DNA of 64,000 nucleotides from JAVBUP01 sp031555175 (GTDB lineage: Bacteria > Bacillota_I > Bacilli_A > Erysipelotrichales > Coprobacillaceae). The stretch lies in contig JAVBUP010000016.1 in NCBI GenBank assembly GCA_031555175.1, forward strand, positions 9,271-73,270, given 5' to 3'. The notes under the pieces are model-generated. The model ran no database searches. It saw only the letters and a program-made list of their open reading frames with translations, and was not told the origin of the DNA. The position numbers and the translations under genes were made by a program. How positions within the stretch are numbered: position 1 is the first letter of the stretch; each line of letters opens with the position of its first letter. This document shows, in pieces, positions 26,208 to 34,743 of this stretch.

Positions 26208-27393
26208 AAAAAATATCTAAATCACTTGCTTTACTATAATCACACCATACAACTTCATCATTGCCAACGCATTCATCAATATATTTAATATAATCAAAAT
26301 TAGTCTCATATGAAACAGTTCTTTCTAAATTAGGCTTTGTAGCTGGGTTTTTAGGAGTAAATATAGTGCAACAATCTTCAAAAGGAAGAATTGATAAATC
26401 ATAAGTATCAATTTTTCTAGCCAATTCTATAATTTCAAGTTTATCCATGCAAGCTACCGGTTGTATTATTGGCAATGAAACAACTCGATGAATGACATTC
26501 ATTGAATCTAAAGTTTGTGATGCAACTTGACCAATACTTTCACCATTAGCAAGTGCTAAGCAATTATAATTTTGAGCTACTCGTCCTGCTATTCTATACA
26601 TCATACGGCGCATAACAGTCATTGCATAGCTCTCATCACTATGTTTATAGATTTCAAGTTGCAAATCCGTAAATGGGATAATATGCAAACGAATCGGTCC
26701 AGCATATTCCGAAATTTTAGTAGCTAAATCAATTACTTTTTGACGAGCTTTTGGTGATGTATAAGGAGGAGATGCAAAATGAATAAAATCAATCGCTATA
26801 CCTCTTTTTAGCGTTAAGTAACTAGCGACAGGTGAATCAATACCGCCAGATAGCATTACTAAAGCTCGTCCACCAACTCCAACTGGATATCCGCCTGCAC
26901 CATAAATCAAATCATTCATAATGTACGAAAATTCTTTTCTTATTTCTATTTTTATACGCAATTCAGGATTATGAACATCAACGTTAATCTCAATATTTTT
27001 CAATATTATGCTAGCAACAGCTCGATTAATATCCATCGATTGCAAAGGAAATTCTTTAAAGTTTCGTTTCGATTCTATTTTAAAAGTCTTAGCAGCTGAG
27101 CTTTTCGCAATATGTAAAGCAGCAGTACAAATTGCTTCCATTTCTGTTGGAACCTTTGCTGCTAAAGAAAATGAATGAATACCAAAAACTGTTTTTAGTC
27201 TCTTGCATACTTCTTGATAATCATGACCGTTTAATAATATATACATACGATCATATTCCTTTTCAAACGTAAGATTTTTAAAATTCTTTAACTGCATTTT
27301 AGTATTTTGATATAACTTATTTATAAATACTTTTCTATTTTTACCTTTTGTAGTTAGCTCACCAAAGCGCACCAATATATGATTATATTCCAT
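26206..27393 (-). CDS. thiI: tRNA 4-thiouridine synthetase ThiI
   Basis: Makes 4-thiouridine at tRNA position 8 and can supply sulfur for thiamine thiazole. It has an N-terminal ferredoxin-like/THUMP region (about residues 60-165) and the PP-loop ATP site ALVMLSGGIDSPVASYL near residue 180. ESIGQVASQTLDSM and DCCTIFTP, near residue 345, are also present. There is no C-terminal rhodanese domain, as in Bacillus ThiI (395 residues). The nifZ-like cysteine desulfurase gene lies 2 bases upstream, as in Bacillus, and probably supplies the sulfur. Confidence 0.96.
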   Translation of the reverse strand: MEYNHILVRFGELTTKGKNRKVFINKLYQNTKMQLKNFKNLTFEKEYDRMYILLNGHDYQEVCKRLKTVFGIHSFSLAAKVPTEMEAICTAALHIAKSSAAKTFKIESKRNFKEFPLQSMDINRAVASIILKNIEINVDVHNPELRIKIEIRKEFSYIMNDLIYGAGGYPVGVGGRALVMLSGGIDSPVASYLTLKRGIAIDFIHFASPPYTSPKARQKVIDLATKISEYAGPIRLHIIPFTDLQLEIYKHSDESYAMTVMRRMMYRIAGRVAQNYNCLALANGESIGQVASQTLDSMNVIHRVVSLPIIQPVACMDKLEIIELARKIDTYDLSILPFEDCCTIFTPKNPATKPNLERTVSYETNFDYIKYIDECVGNDEVVWCDYSKASDLDIF

Positions 27394-27395
27394 CT

Positions 27396-28529
27396 TTATC
27401 CCCTTTTAATCGTTTCAACAGCTTCATCTAAAGCTTTTGAAAACTTATAAATATCATCAGCATCTGTTAAATGTGAAAAACTAATTCTAATTGCACTACT
27501 TCCAATTTCAGCACTTAAATTCATGGCTTGTAAAGTTCTGGAAATATCATTTTTCTTTGAGCTACAAGCTGATTTAGTGGAAACATATACATCATGCTTT
27601 TCAAACACCCTCAACACGACCTCAGGTTTATATCCAACAACTGAAAAATTCAAGATAAATGGACTACAATATTGCGGGTTACTATTGATTACTATAAAAG
27701 GATATTTCATCAATACTTTTCTAATTTTATTGTTTATATCTTTAACATAATTATATTTTTGTTCTCTATTCTCTAGCGCTAAACGCAATGTTTTGGCAAA
27801 TACAATATTCGTGCAAGCATTACTTGTCCCAGCGCGAAGACCGTTTTCTTGTTGACCACCACTGATTAGCGGACATACTTGGATATGCTTCTTTTTCATC
27901 AAAACTCCACTACCTTTTAAACCGTATATTTTATGAGCTGAAAAACTAGCTAAATCAACATCATCTAGATTTATTTCAATTTTACCAAGCGCTTGAACCA
28001 TGTCAACGTGTAGTTTTATATTTGGGTATTTTTTCAGTAGTCGCTTTATTTCATCAAGTGGATTTATACTACCAATCTCATTGTTAACCATCATTATTGA
28101 TACTAAAATAGTATCAGGACGAATCAAATCTTGCAATTGGGAAATATCTACTACTCCATATTCATTCACATCCAAGTAATCTACATCAAAGCCAAATTTC
28201 TCATGTAATTGTACACAAGTTTCATACACTGATGAATGCTCAACCTTGGTAGTAATAATATGCTTTCCTCTACTTTGATACTGCAATGCAACTCCCTTTA
28301 GTGCAAGATTGTTAGCTTCGCTTGCACCTGAAGTGAAAATAATCTCAGTTGATTCAACATGTAACATTTCTGCTATCAATTTGCGTGATTTCTCTTGTAA
28401 CTGTTCAACTTCGATACCTAAACTGTGAATAGAATCCGGGTTAGCAAATTTATCTTTTAGTAAACTAGTATATGCTTCTAGCACCTCTTTATTTAATGGT
28501 GTTGTTGCTACATAATCTAAATAGGCCAT
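27396..28529 (-). CDS. nifZ: Cysteine desulfurase (NifS/IscS family, NifZ-like)
   Basis: PLP enzyme that takes sulfur from cysteine and holds it as a persulfide. It shows FTSGASEANNLALKG, the PLP lysine in FSAHKIYGLKGSGVL, VDMVQALGKI, and the active-site cysteine in VSTKSACSSKK. The length of 377 and the tight coupling to thiI indicate it is the dedicated sulfur donor for ThiI. A GAAGGAG ribosome site sets the start. Confidence 0.93.
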   Translation of the reverse strand: MAYLDYVATTPLNKEVLEAYTSLLKDKFANPDSIHSLGIEVEQLQEKSRKLIAEMLHVESTEIIFTSGASEANNLALKGVALQYQSRGKHIITTKVEHSSVYETCVQLHEKFGFDVDYLDVNEYGVVDISQLQDLIRPDTILVSIMMVNNEIGSINPLDEIKRLLKKYPNIKLHVDMVQALGKIEINLDDVDLASFSAHKIYGLKGSGVLMKKKHIQVCPLISGGQQENGLRAGTSNACTNIVFAKTLRLALENREQKYNYVKDINNKIRKVLMKYPFIVINSNPQYCSPFILNFSVVGYKPEVVLRVFEKHDVYVSTKSACSSKKNDISRTLQAMNLSAEIGSSAIRISFSHLTDADDIYKFSKALDEAVETIKRG

Positions 28530-28573
28530 AAAATCAACTCCTTCATTACAATATATGCTGTATAGATAAAAAG

Positions 28574-28593
28574 GCTATCTTCAAGAAGATAGC
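28574..28593 (-). terminator. Terminator of greA
   Basis: Minus-strand stem GCTATCTTC/GAAGATAGC with a tight loop, followed by CTTTTT. It ends the long alaS-to-greA gene run. Confidence 0.85.
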
Positions 28594-28599
28594 ATCTCA

Positions 28600-29076
28600 T
28601 TATTTTATTGCTTCAATACGCACCCTGTAAGGATTTTCTACTTGTACAGTAACTTCTTCTCCAACACGGTGCCCAATTATTGCTTTAGCTAATGGAGATT
28701 CATTAGAGATTTTATGATTAGTCGGATCTGTTTCAAATGACCCAACAATCGTATAATCAGCAGTCTCATCAGCATCTTCTTCTGATAAATCTGCAACTGT
28801 AACTGTGCTCCCAGCTCTTACTACATCAGTATCCAATGCATCATCAATAATTTGTGCATTAGCAAGCATCTCATCAATTTCTTTAATGCGTGATTCAACA
28901 TGCGCTTGTCTTTCACGCGCTGCGTCATAATCAGCATTTTCTGACAAGTCCCCTTGTGAACGAGCTAATTGTAACTCTTCAATAACTTTTGGTCTCTCAA
29001 TATTTACAAGCTGATCTCTTTCAGCCTTTAACTTCTGTATACCTTCATTCGTAAGCAATACTTTTTCATAATCCAT
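28600..29076 (-). CDS. greA: Transcription elongation factor GreA
   Basis: Cleaves backtracked RNA in stalled RNA polymerase. The N-terminal coiled coil (LTNEGIQKLKAERDQLVNI, ARSQGDLSENADYDAAR with the DxxE tip) and the C-terminal FKBP-like domain (VRAGSTVTV, YTIVGSFETDP, PLAKAIIGHRVGEEV) are complete. At 158 residues it is standard. It closes the conserved cluster after udk. Confidence 0.97.
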   Translation of the reverse strand: MDYEKVLLTNEGIQKLKAERDQLVNIERPKVIEELQLARSQGDLSENADYDAARERQAHVESRIKEIDEMLANAQIIDDALDTDVVRAGSTVTVADLSEEDADETADYTIVGSFETDPTNHKISNESPLAKAIIGHRVGEEVTVQVENPYRVRIEAIK

Positions 29077-29109
29077 GCTTAATCACCTCGTTGTTTAATA
29101 TATCATAAA

Positions 29110-29730
29110 TCAGCTTATAATGGAAGCAATTTTCGTAATTAATAAATCAATAGCAACGCTATTACTTCCTCCCTCAGGAATAATTATATCCGCATATCTC
29201 TTACTAGGTTCTATAAATTGTTCGTGCATAGGACGAACAGTATTCATATACTGATTGACTACAGAATCAACACTGCGCCCTCTTTCATTAATATCTCTAA
29301 CCATACGGCGAATAAATCTTATATCTGCATCAGTATCAACAAATATTTTTATATCACACAATGTTCTTACAGATTCTTCATTCAGAACAAATATTCCTTC
29401 TAAAAGAATAACATCACACGGCTCAATTACTTCGACATCTTTACTTCTGTTGTGCTCAGTAAAATCATAAAGTGGTTTTTGAATTGTCACGCCAGCTTTT
29501 AAAGCTTTAATATCTTCAACTAGTAAGTCAGTATCAAATGCAAATGGGTGATCATAGTTATTCTTAACTCTCTCCTCCATTGGCTTATCTGTTTGATCTT
29601 TATAATAGTCATCCTGTCTCACAACAACTACCGACTTATAATCTTTAAAATTGTCAAACACTTTTTGTGAAATAGAAGTTTTACCAGAGGCGCTTCCGCC
29701 AGCAATACCAATAACAATAGCTTTCTTCAT
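29110..29730 (-). CDS. udk: Uridine kinase
   Basis: Phosphorylates uridine and cytidine in pyrimidine salvage. The P-loop is GIAGGSASGKTSIS, followed by VVRQDDYYKD, YDHPFAFDTDLL, YDFTEHNRS, and VILLEGIFVL. The 206-residue length is typical. It lies between yrrO and greA as in B. subtilis, and follows yrrO by 2 bases. Confidence 0.96.
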   Translation of the reverse strand: MKKAIVIGIAGGSASGKTSISQKVFDNFKDYKSVVVVRQDDYYKDQTDKPMEERVKNNYDHPFAFDTDLLVEDIKALKAGVTIQKPLYDFTEHNRSKDVEVIEPCDVILLEGIFVLNEESVRTLCDIKIFVDTDADIRFIRRMVRDINERGRSVDSVVNQYMNTVRPMHEQFIEPSKRYADIIIPEGGSNSVAIDLLITKIASIIS

Positions 29731-29732
29731 AA

Positions 29733-30977
29733 TTATTCCCCTTTCATTTTCCTTGCCATATCATTTTCAAACACATCTTGGTCAACTCTTAAAAATAGGA
29801 TTTGCATTGGATGTCTAGCCACATCTATAGGATTCATAAATTCATCATATAATTCAGTAATTACTTGTGAAAAATTATCTTGCTTAGGGCTAAAGAATTC
29901 AACAGTTTGCCCTACTGTAAAATAATTTCGCTCCTCAATTTTAGCTAATTTCGTTTCTTTATCATATGATAAAACACGTAATACGAAATCTTGAGTTGGA
30001 TGCTCATCTCTTACTTTGTAGATTTGCAAAGTGTTATTTGGTTTTCCATAATAGAATCCAGTTCCAAAAGCTCGATTAGCCGCTTTGCTTAGTTCCTCTT
30101 CATACCAAGAATTCATTATAAAATTATCTGGGTTAGCGCAGTAAGCATCTATTAATTTACGGTATGTAGAAATCACAGTAGCAATATAGTGAATAGATTT
30201 CATTCTCCCTTCAATTTTAAATGAATCAATGCCCAACTCAATCAAGGATGGTATTTCATTGATTAAAGCTAAATCTTTGCTACTCATCATGAATGGATTA
30301 TTCTTATCATTTAACAGATGTGAATCACTATATATATCATAGAACCAACGACAACTTTGACTACATCCCCCACGATTAGCATCGCGATGAGAATAGTAGT
30401 TAGATAGCATACATCTACCAGAATTGGCAATGCACATAGCTCCATGCACAAACACTTCAATTTCAACCATGGATTTTTCCTTAATGATTTTTAAATCTTC
30501 ATATCCAACTTCTCTAGCTAATACAACTCTCTTAACTCCTTTTGAAGCCCAATAGTTAACTGCAAATGAATTAGTAGTCGACATCTGCGTGCTTAAATGA
30601 ACTTCTAGATTTAGATCCAACTCATTAGCGATTTTTATGACATATGGATCAGCTGCTATTACAGCTGTTACTCCAAGTTCGTCAAGTTTAATTAAGTATT
30701 TATCTAAACCGTTAATATTTTCATTATGAAAAATAATATTAGTGGTTACATGTATTTTAGCTCCATACTGATTAGCGAATTTAACTGCCTCTTCTATGTC
30801 AGAAATAGAAAAGTTAGAGGCGCTAGAACGCAATGAAAATTCTTTACCACCAACAAATACTGCATCAGCGCCATATTGAATAGCTACCTTTAGTTTTTCT
30901 AAATTACCTGCTGGGGCTAATAATTCTGGTTTTTTTACAATAACTCTTTTTCCATTAATTAACTTACTTATTTCCAT
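29733..30977 (-). CDS. yrrO: U32-family tRNA hydroxylation protein (TrhP/YrrO)
   Basis: U32 family protein of the TrhP kind, which forms 5-hydroxyuridine at tRNA position 34 using prephenate-dependent chemistry. It has KKPELLAPAGNLEKLKVAI, GADAVFVGGKEFSLRS, the family signature EVFVHGAMCIANSGRCMLS, and the cysteine set in GGCSQSCRWFYD, which in this family binds an Fe-S cluster. I chose the ATG of MEISKL; a GTG three codons earlier is possible. It slightly overlaps the yrrN-like gene. Confidence 0.92.
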   Translation of the reverse strand: MEISKLINGKRVIVKKPELLAPAGNLEKLKVAIQYGADAVFVGGKEFSLRSSASNFSISDIEEAVKFANQYGAKIHVTTNIIFHNENINGLDKYLIKLDELGVTAVIAADPYVIKIANELDLNLEVHLSTQMSTTNSFAVNYWASKGVKRVVLAREVGYEDLKIIKEKSMVEIEVFVHGAMCIANSGRCMLSNYYSHRDANRGGCSQSCRWFYDIYSDSHLLNDKNNPFMMSSKDLALINEIPSLIELGIDSFKIEGRMKSIHYIATVISTYRKLIDAYCANPDNFIMNSWYEEELSKAANRAFGTGFYYGKPNNTLQIYKVRDEHPTQDFVLRVLSYDKETKLAKIEERNYFTVGQTVEFFSPKQDNFSQVITELYDEFMNPIDVARHPMQILFLRVDQDVFENDMARKMKGE

Positions 30978-31854
30978 TATTTTCACGCTTTCTCACATTT
31001 TCAATCGTATAAACAGTAGAGTCGTTTAAAAAACCATGGGTGTAAGTAATATCATCTTCCTTAAATGAAATATTAGCTGGCAAATTGTTAAGTAAATTCA
31101 TATACGCTAAAACAACTGAAACTATATAATCATGTCTCAAATACATTGTGTTTATATACAATAAATCAAAATCCTTAAAATCATCAATTCTATCTAGAGT
31201 ATTCAGTACTTCTGTAGTCATTACTTTGGTACCAAATTTATCTTCATAAATATGATTTCTTGAATTAACATTAGCAGCGTGAATAGTCAGTCCTGCCTCA
31301 TAACTTGTATCAATAGATAGCCCTTCTTCATCAAAATAGTTAGTTACTAGATGCCTATTAGACTGAGTCACATAACTTACACCATGTATTTGAGTCATTA
31401 ATAGTGCTTTAGTATTATTCCTAATTGTTATCATTTCTTCTATATTGATTTCACGAGACACCATAAACCCATTAATACCTTGTTCTGCTAAATAATTCAT
31501 AGTAGCATAATTGGTATTTAGAGTTTCAGGATCATAGATTAAATCAAAATTAATATTATTATTTTGACATATCTGCAAAATCGCAAAGTCTTGAAATAAA
31601 ATACCTTTAATCCCAATTTGAGATAACTTTAATAAGTAATTTTCAAGTTCAGCTAAGAATGACTCGTGATAAAGGTTATTAACTGATACAAAAATCTCAT
31701 ACTTTGTTGCTAAATTAGCAATAGTGTCTAAATTTGTATTCTCAATAATTTGACTAGAAAAATCACTTGATCCAACTAAAAAAGTTGATATACCAAGTGC
31801 TAAATAATCATCAATTCTAGTTTCATCATCCAATAACAATACTATTTTCGCCAC
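30964..31854 (-). CDS. yrrN: U32-family protein, YrrN-like partner of YrrO
   Basis: A second, shorter U32-family protein of about 296 residues. It has the barrel layout with FVSVNNLYHESFL, IKGILFQDFAI and LLMTQIHGVSYVTQSNRHLVTNYF, which replaces the cysteine-rich signature of active U32 proteins. Cluster-binding cysteines seem absent, which fits B. subtilis YrrN, a partner of YrrO. It starts with GTG, which overlaps the yrrM stop by one base (TAGTG), and has GAGGGTG as ribosome site. Confidence 0.87.
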   Translation of the reverse strand: MAKIVLLLDDETRIDDYLALGISTFLVGSSDFSSQIIENTNLDTIANLATKYEIFVSVNNLYHESFLAELENYLLKLSQIGIKGILFQDFAILQICQNNNINFDLIYDPETLNTNYATMNYLAEQGINGFMVSREINIEEMITIRNNTKALLMTQIHGVSYVTQSNRHLVTNYFDEEGLSIDTSYEAGLTIHAANVNSRNHIYEDKFGTKVMTTEVLNTLDRIDDFKDFDLLYINTMYLRHDYIVSVVLAYMNLLNNLPANISFKEDDITYTHGFLNDSTVYTIENVRKRENNGNK

Positions 31855-32447
31855 TATTTCACCCTCTTACTTATTACTATTCCATCACCAATATTATAAT
31901 ATTTAGTTTCATATGCTGGATTATTTTCTAACCAATCTTTAAATCTTTTGATCTTCTTAACCAACTGTTTTGTATTACGATTTTTAATATTATCAATATC
32001 AAAAATCATGCCATGAAAATCAAGATTATCTACCACTATATAACCATCTTCTTTGATAAATGGCTCGTACTTCTCTAAAAATCTTTGATACTGAGCTTTA
32101 GCAGCATCAATAAATAGTACATCATATTCACCCAGTACTAGATTATTTGTGTCTAAAAGCAACGCATCATCAGCATGGATAATAACTCTATCCCCAAGAC
32201 CAGCTTCAGTTATATTTTTGACTGCTTCACAGTAACGACCATCATCCAGTTCAATTGTTTCTACTTTTAAACCAGGTACATTATCAGCCAACATAATTGC
32301 AGAATAGCCGATGGCTGAGCCAATCTCAAGTAAAGATTTCGCACTACTCTCATTTAGTTTACTTATTAAAAACTCAATGCCCTCTTTCTGCATAATTGGA
32401 ATACTATTTATGGATGCATAGTCTTCTAATTTTGATATATCAAACAT
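31854..32447 (-). CDS. trmR: tRNA 5-hydroxyuridine methyltransferase (TrmR/YrrM)
   Basis: SAM-dependent O-methyltransferase, type 3 family, that methylates ho5U34 to mo5U in B. subtilis. Motifs: LLEIGSAIGYSAIMLA (SAM binding), VETIELDD, VLFIDAAKAQYQRF, and GYIVVDNLDFHG. The start is MFDISKLEDY, set by GTGGAGA; the upstream frame lies inside mltG and is not used. Together with yrrN and yrrO it would build the complete U34 modification. Confidence 0.9.
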   Translation of the reverse strand: MFDISKLEDYASINSIPIMQKEGIEFLISKLNESSAKSLLEIGSAIGYSAIMLADNVPGLKVETIELDDGRYCEAVKNITEAGLGDRVIIHADDALLLDTNNLVLGEYDVLFIDAAKAQYQRFLEKYEPFIKEDGYIVVDNLDFHGMIFDIDNIKNRNTKQLVKKIKRFKDWLENNPAYETKYYNIGDGIVISKRVK

Positions 32448-32448
32448 A

Positions 32449-33531
32449 CTATCTCCACGCATTCTCTTTCGCCACTTTCTCATGCTCCGATAATGTTTTA
32501 GTGAAAATAATCTCACCTGTATATTGCTTAGCAAAAAAATATAAATAATCATTTCTAGTATAATTAAGTACAGCATCCATTGTAACAATTGAAACATTAC
32601 TAATAGGACCAATTGGAGCACCTAGATACTTATAAGTATTATACTTATCATCAATTTTTACATCAGATAGATAGTTATTGAATTCATTTTTTCCAAGGAC
32701 ATAAAACACTGTTACATCGCATTGAAAAGGCATATTATTAGCAATACGATTATACAAAACACCAGCAATCATCTTTTTATCTTGCTCATGTAGACCCTCT
32801 TGCTCAACAACTGAAGTAAACGCTAAAAATTCATGAACTGTCATTCCAGTCGCTTGAATGGCGTCCTTTAGTGGCGACAATTGCTCATTCATTTCATTTA
32901 GCATAGCTCTAGTGTAGACATCGATTGCTAAGCTATCAGAAGAAAATATATATGTATTTGGATATAGATATCCTTCCAAAGGAAACTTTATTTCAGTTCC
33001 TAATATTGAATTGTCTAAAAACCAATAATCATCGATTAAAGAATTTAAATAAGTTTTATTAGCCCAGTAAGCAATTATTTCATCATCTGAATAAATTGTC
33101 TTTTCTGCTAAACGTTTGGCAACTTCCTTAATATTTAGTCCTTCTTGAAAAGTAATTGAAAGTTTTGCCAAATAATCAAAATTACCTGAATGTATCACAT
33201 TAAGTATTTCTTTAACACCCATATTAGAATTGAGAATATAACTATTTGCTTGGACCTCAGTAAGTCCATTTAACCTTGCATATATTTTTGCAATCATTTC
33301 ATTTTTAATAAGTCCATTTGCTTTTAAGTCACTCAAAACACTATCAAAGCTTTCGCCACTTTTTATTTCAAATACTATAGTCTCATCCTTGTTGCTTACA
33401 GATCCAAGTTGTGAATTATAGTAGCTTATTAGCGATATAGCAACCACAACAATTGTAAAGGATATTATAGCAATCTTATTACTAATAATTGGTAGTATAA
33501 ACTTTCGCAGTCTTTCTCTAATATTTTTCAT
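32449..33531 (-). CDS. mltG: Endolytic transglycosylase MltG
   Basis: Membrane enzyme that cuts nascent peptidoglycan glycan strands. It has one N-terminal membrane helix (KIAIISFTIVVVAISLISYY), a LysM-like region at about residues 48-110, and the YceG domain. The YceG domain shows FPLEGYLYPNTYIF, the catalytic glutamate in TSVVEQEGL, IAGVLYNRIANNMPFQCDVTV and NVSIVTMDAVLN. The 360-residue length is typical. It is directly followed by trmR and starts after GGAGGG. Confidence 0.95.
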   Translation of the reverse strand: MKNIRERLRKFILPIISNKIAIISFTIVVVAISLISYYNSQLGSVSNKDETIVFEIKSGESFDSVLSDLKANGLIKNEMIAKIYARLNGLTEVQANSYILNSNMGVKEILNVIHSGNFDYLAKLSITFQEGLNIKEVAKRLAEKTIYSDDEIIAYWANKTYLNSLIDDYWFLDNSILGTEIKFPLEGYLYPNTYIFSSDSLAIDVYTRAMLNEMNEQLSPLKDAIQATGMTVHEFLAFTSVVEQEGLHEQDKKMIAGVLYNRIANNMPFQCDVTVFYVLGKNEFNNYLSDVKIDDKYNTYKYLGAPIGPISNVSIVTMDAVLNYTRNDYLYFFAKQYTGEIIFTKTLSEHEKVAKENAWR

Positions 33532-33617
33532 AATTACCCTCCAAAATCTCTTCTATATTCTACCATTAAATGAGAGTTTTTTCTACAAAGTATCATATAT
33601 AACTATCAAAAAACAAA

Positions 33618-33635
33618 AATGCTCATTCGAGCATT
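33618..33635 (-). terminator. Terminator between the DUF1292 gene and mltG
   Basis: Minus-strand stem AATGCTC/GAGCATT with a GAAT loop and a TTTGTTTTTTG tract, just after the DUF1292 stop codon. Genes downstream may depend on read-through or a weak promoter. Confidence 0.75.
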
Positions 33636-33637
33636 AA

Positions 33638-33991
33638 TTAATGTTTATGTCCACAATGGCATTCATGGTCTTCACCATGTTCATGATTACAACCACACTC
33701 TTCATCATCACCGCAACAGCATCCATCGCCATGATCATGATGATGTTCATGATGTTCTTCTTGTGATACAAAACTATTGAATACTTCTTCAACAATTGGC
33801 CACTCTTCTTCTTCAAGTTGAGCAAGTTTACCCTCAGCATCATAACTAGAGGCAAATACTTCACCATCAGCTTCTTCATCATAATATAAGACAAATGATT
33901 TATTTAACTCTGGACTTTCAAATGTAAATAAAATTGTGTATTCAATTTCATTTCCATTATCATCAATAACTATAATTTTGTTTTCTTCCAT
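33638..33991 (-). CDS. yrzB: DUF1292 protein with His/Cys-rich tail (YrzB-like)
   Basis: The first 75 or so residues match DUF1292: KIIVIDDNGNEIEYTILFTF, NKSFVLYYDEEADGEVFASSY and EEEWPIVEEVFNSF. Family members are small proteins of unknown function, found between ruvX and mltG, as here. From about residue 78 comes an unusual tail of roughly 40 residues composed almost entirely of His, Cys, Asp, Glu and Gly (for example EHHEHHHDHGDGCCC and HECHCGHKH). It looks able to bind several metal ions. Whether that is a storage, chaperone or regulatory role is inference. Confidence 0.9.
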   Translation of the reverse strand: MEENKIIVIDDNGNEIEYTILFTFESPELNKSFVLYYDEEADGEVFASSYDAEGKLAQLEEEEWPIVEEVFNSFVSQEEHHEHHHDHGDGCCCGDDEECGCNHEHGEDHECHCGHKH

Positions 33992-34000
33992 TTTGATCTC

Positions 34001-34426
34001 CTATTTATTAAAATCTAAATAATTTTGTAATATGACAACAGCCGCCATTTTATCAACAACTTGTTTACGTTTCTTTCGCGAAACATCTTGAAAAATAAGT
34101 GATTGTTCAGCAATTTTTGTTGTCATTCTCTCATCACTTAATATAACTTTTATATCTTGTGTCAAGTTCTCCTCAAGCTCTTCTTTAAACTTTATTGAAA
34201 TATTTCCTCTAATACCAACATCACCATTCATATGTTTTGGTAACCCCAATACAATAGTATCTATTGGTTCCTTTTCCACTAACTCCAACACTCTAGCTAA
34301 TGCTTTGGAATAATGATTATCAGTAAAACGGAATGTTTCAACACCATGAGCAATCATACGAAGCGAATCACTCATAGCAATTCCTAGTGTTTTTGAACCA
34401 AGGTCCAAACCAAGTGCTTTCTTCAT
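34001..34426 (-). CDS. ruvX: Putative pre-16S rRNA processing nuclease / Holliday junction resolvase RuvX
   Basis: RNase H-fold protein of the YqgF/RuvX family. Motifs: ALGLDLGSKTLGIAMSD, VLGLPKHMNGD, and LSDERMTTKIAEQSLI, with acidic catalytic residues. At 141 residues the length is standard. The gene follows ireB by 2 bases in the alaS-ireB-ruvX order. Its role is either 16S 5'-end maturation or junction resolution; the literature supports both for relatives. Confidence 0.93.
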   Translation of the reverse strand: MKKALGLDLGSKTLGIAMSDSLRMIAHGVETFRFTDNHYSKALARVLELVEKEPIDTIVLGLPKHMNGDVGIRGNISIKFKEELEENLTQDIKVILSDERMTTKIAEQSLIFQDVSRKKRKQVVDKMAAVVILQNYLDFNK

Positions 34427-34428
34427 TA

Positions 34429-34686
34429 TTACTTTTTCTCCAAGTAAGACTTAACTAATTCCTCAATAATTTCATCTCGAGGGATTTGTTGAATAATTGA
34501 ACGTGCTCCTTTATGACTTGAAATATAGGCAGGATCATTTGAAATCAAATATCCAGCTACTTGATGAACTGCATTATATCCTCTTTCTTCTAATGCACTT
34601 ACAACAACTTGCAAATTATTTTTTATCATTTCTCTGCGAATATCTTCTGTTGTGAATACCATAGTCTTTGATAGATCTTTTCCCAT
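34429..34686 (-). CDS. ireB: IreB family regulatory phosphoprotein (DUF965)
   Basis: An 85-residue protein matching the IreB/YrzL family throughout: TMVFTTEDIRREMI, NLQVVVSALEERGYNAV, VAGYLISNDPAYISSHKGAR, and IIQQIPRDEIIEELV. In Enterococcus faecalis IreB is a substrate of the PASTA kinase IreK and dampens cephalosporin resistance. Several threonines near the N-terminus could be phosphorylated. The kinase gene is not in the window. Confidence 0.95.
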   Translation of the reverse strand: MGKDLSKTMVFTTEDIRREMIKNNLQVVVSALEERGYNAVHQVAGYLISNDPAYISSHKGARSIIQQIPRDEIIEELVKSYLEKK

Positions 34687-34743
34687 ATATTACCCTTCTT
34701 TCTACACTAATATTATTCTACACTATTTTTATAAAAATATCTA

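Noticed and set aside
33634..33894. 86-codon frame overlapping the His/Cys tail of the DUF1292 gene
   Set aside because: A shifted frame of repetitive codons giving Met/Val/Ile-rich sequence; the DUF1292 frame is the one with a conserved domain and ribosome site.
34687..34743. AT-only palindrome after alaS as terminator
   Set aside because: The stem has only A-T pairs and no T-run follows on the minus strand.
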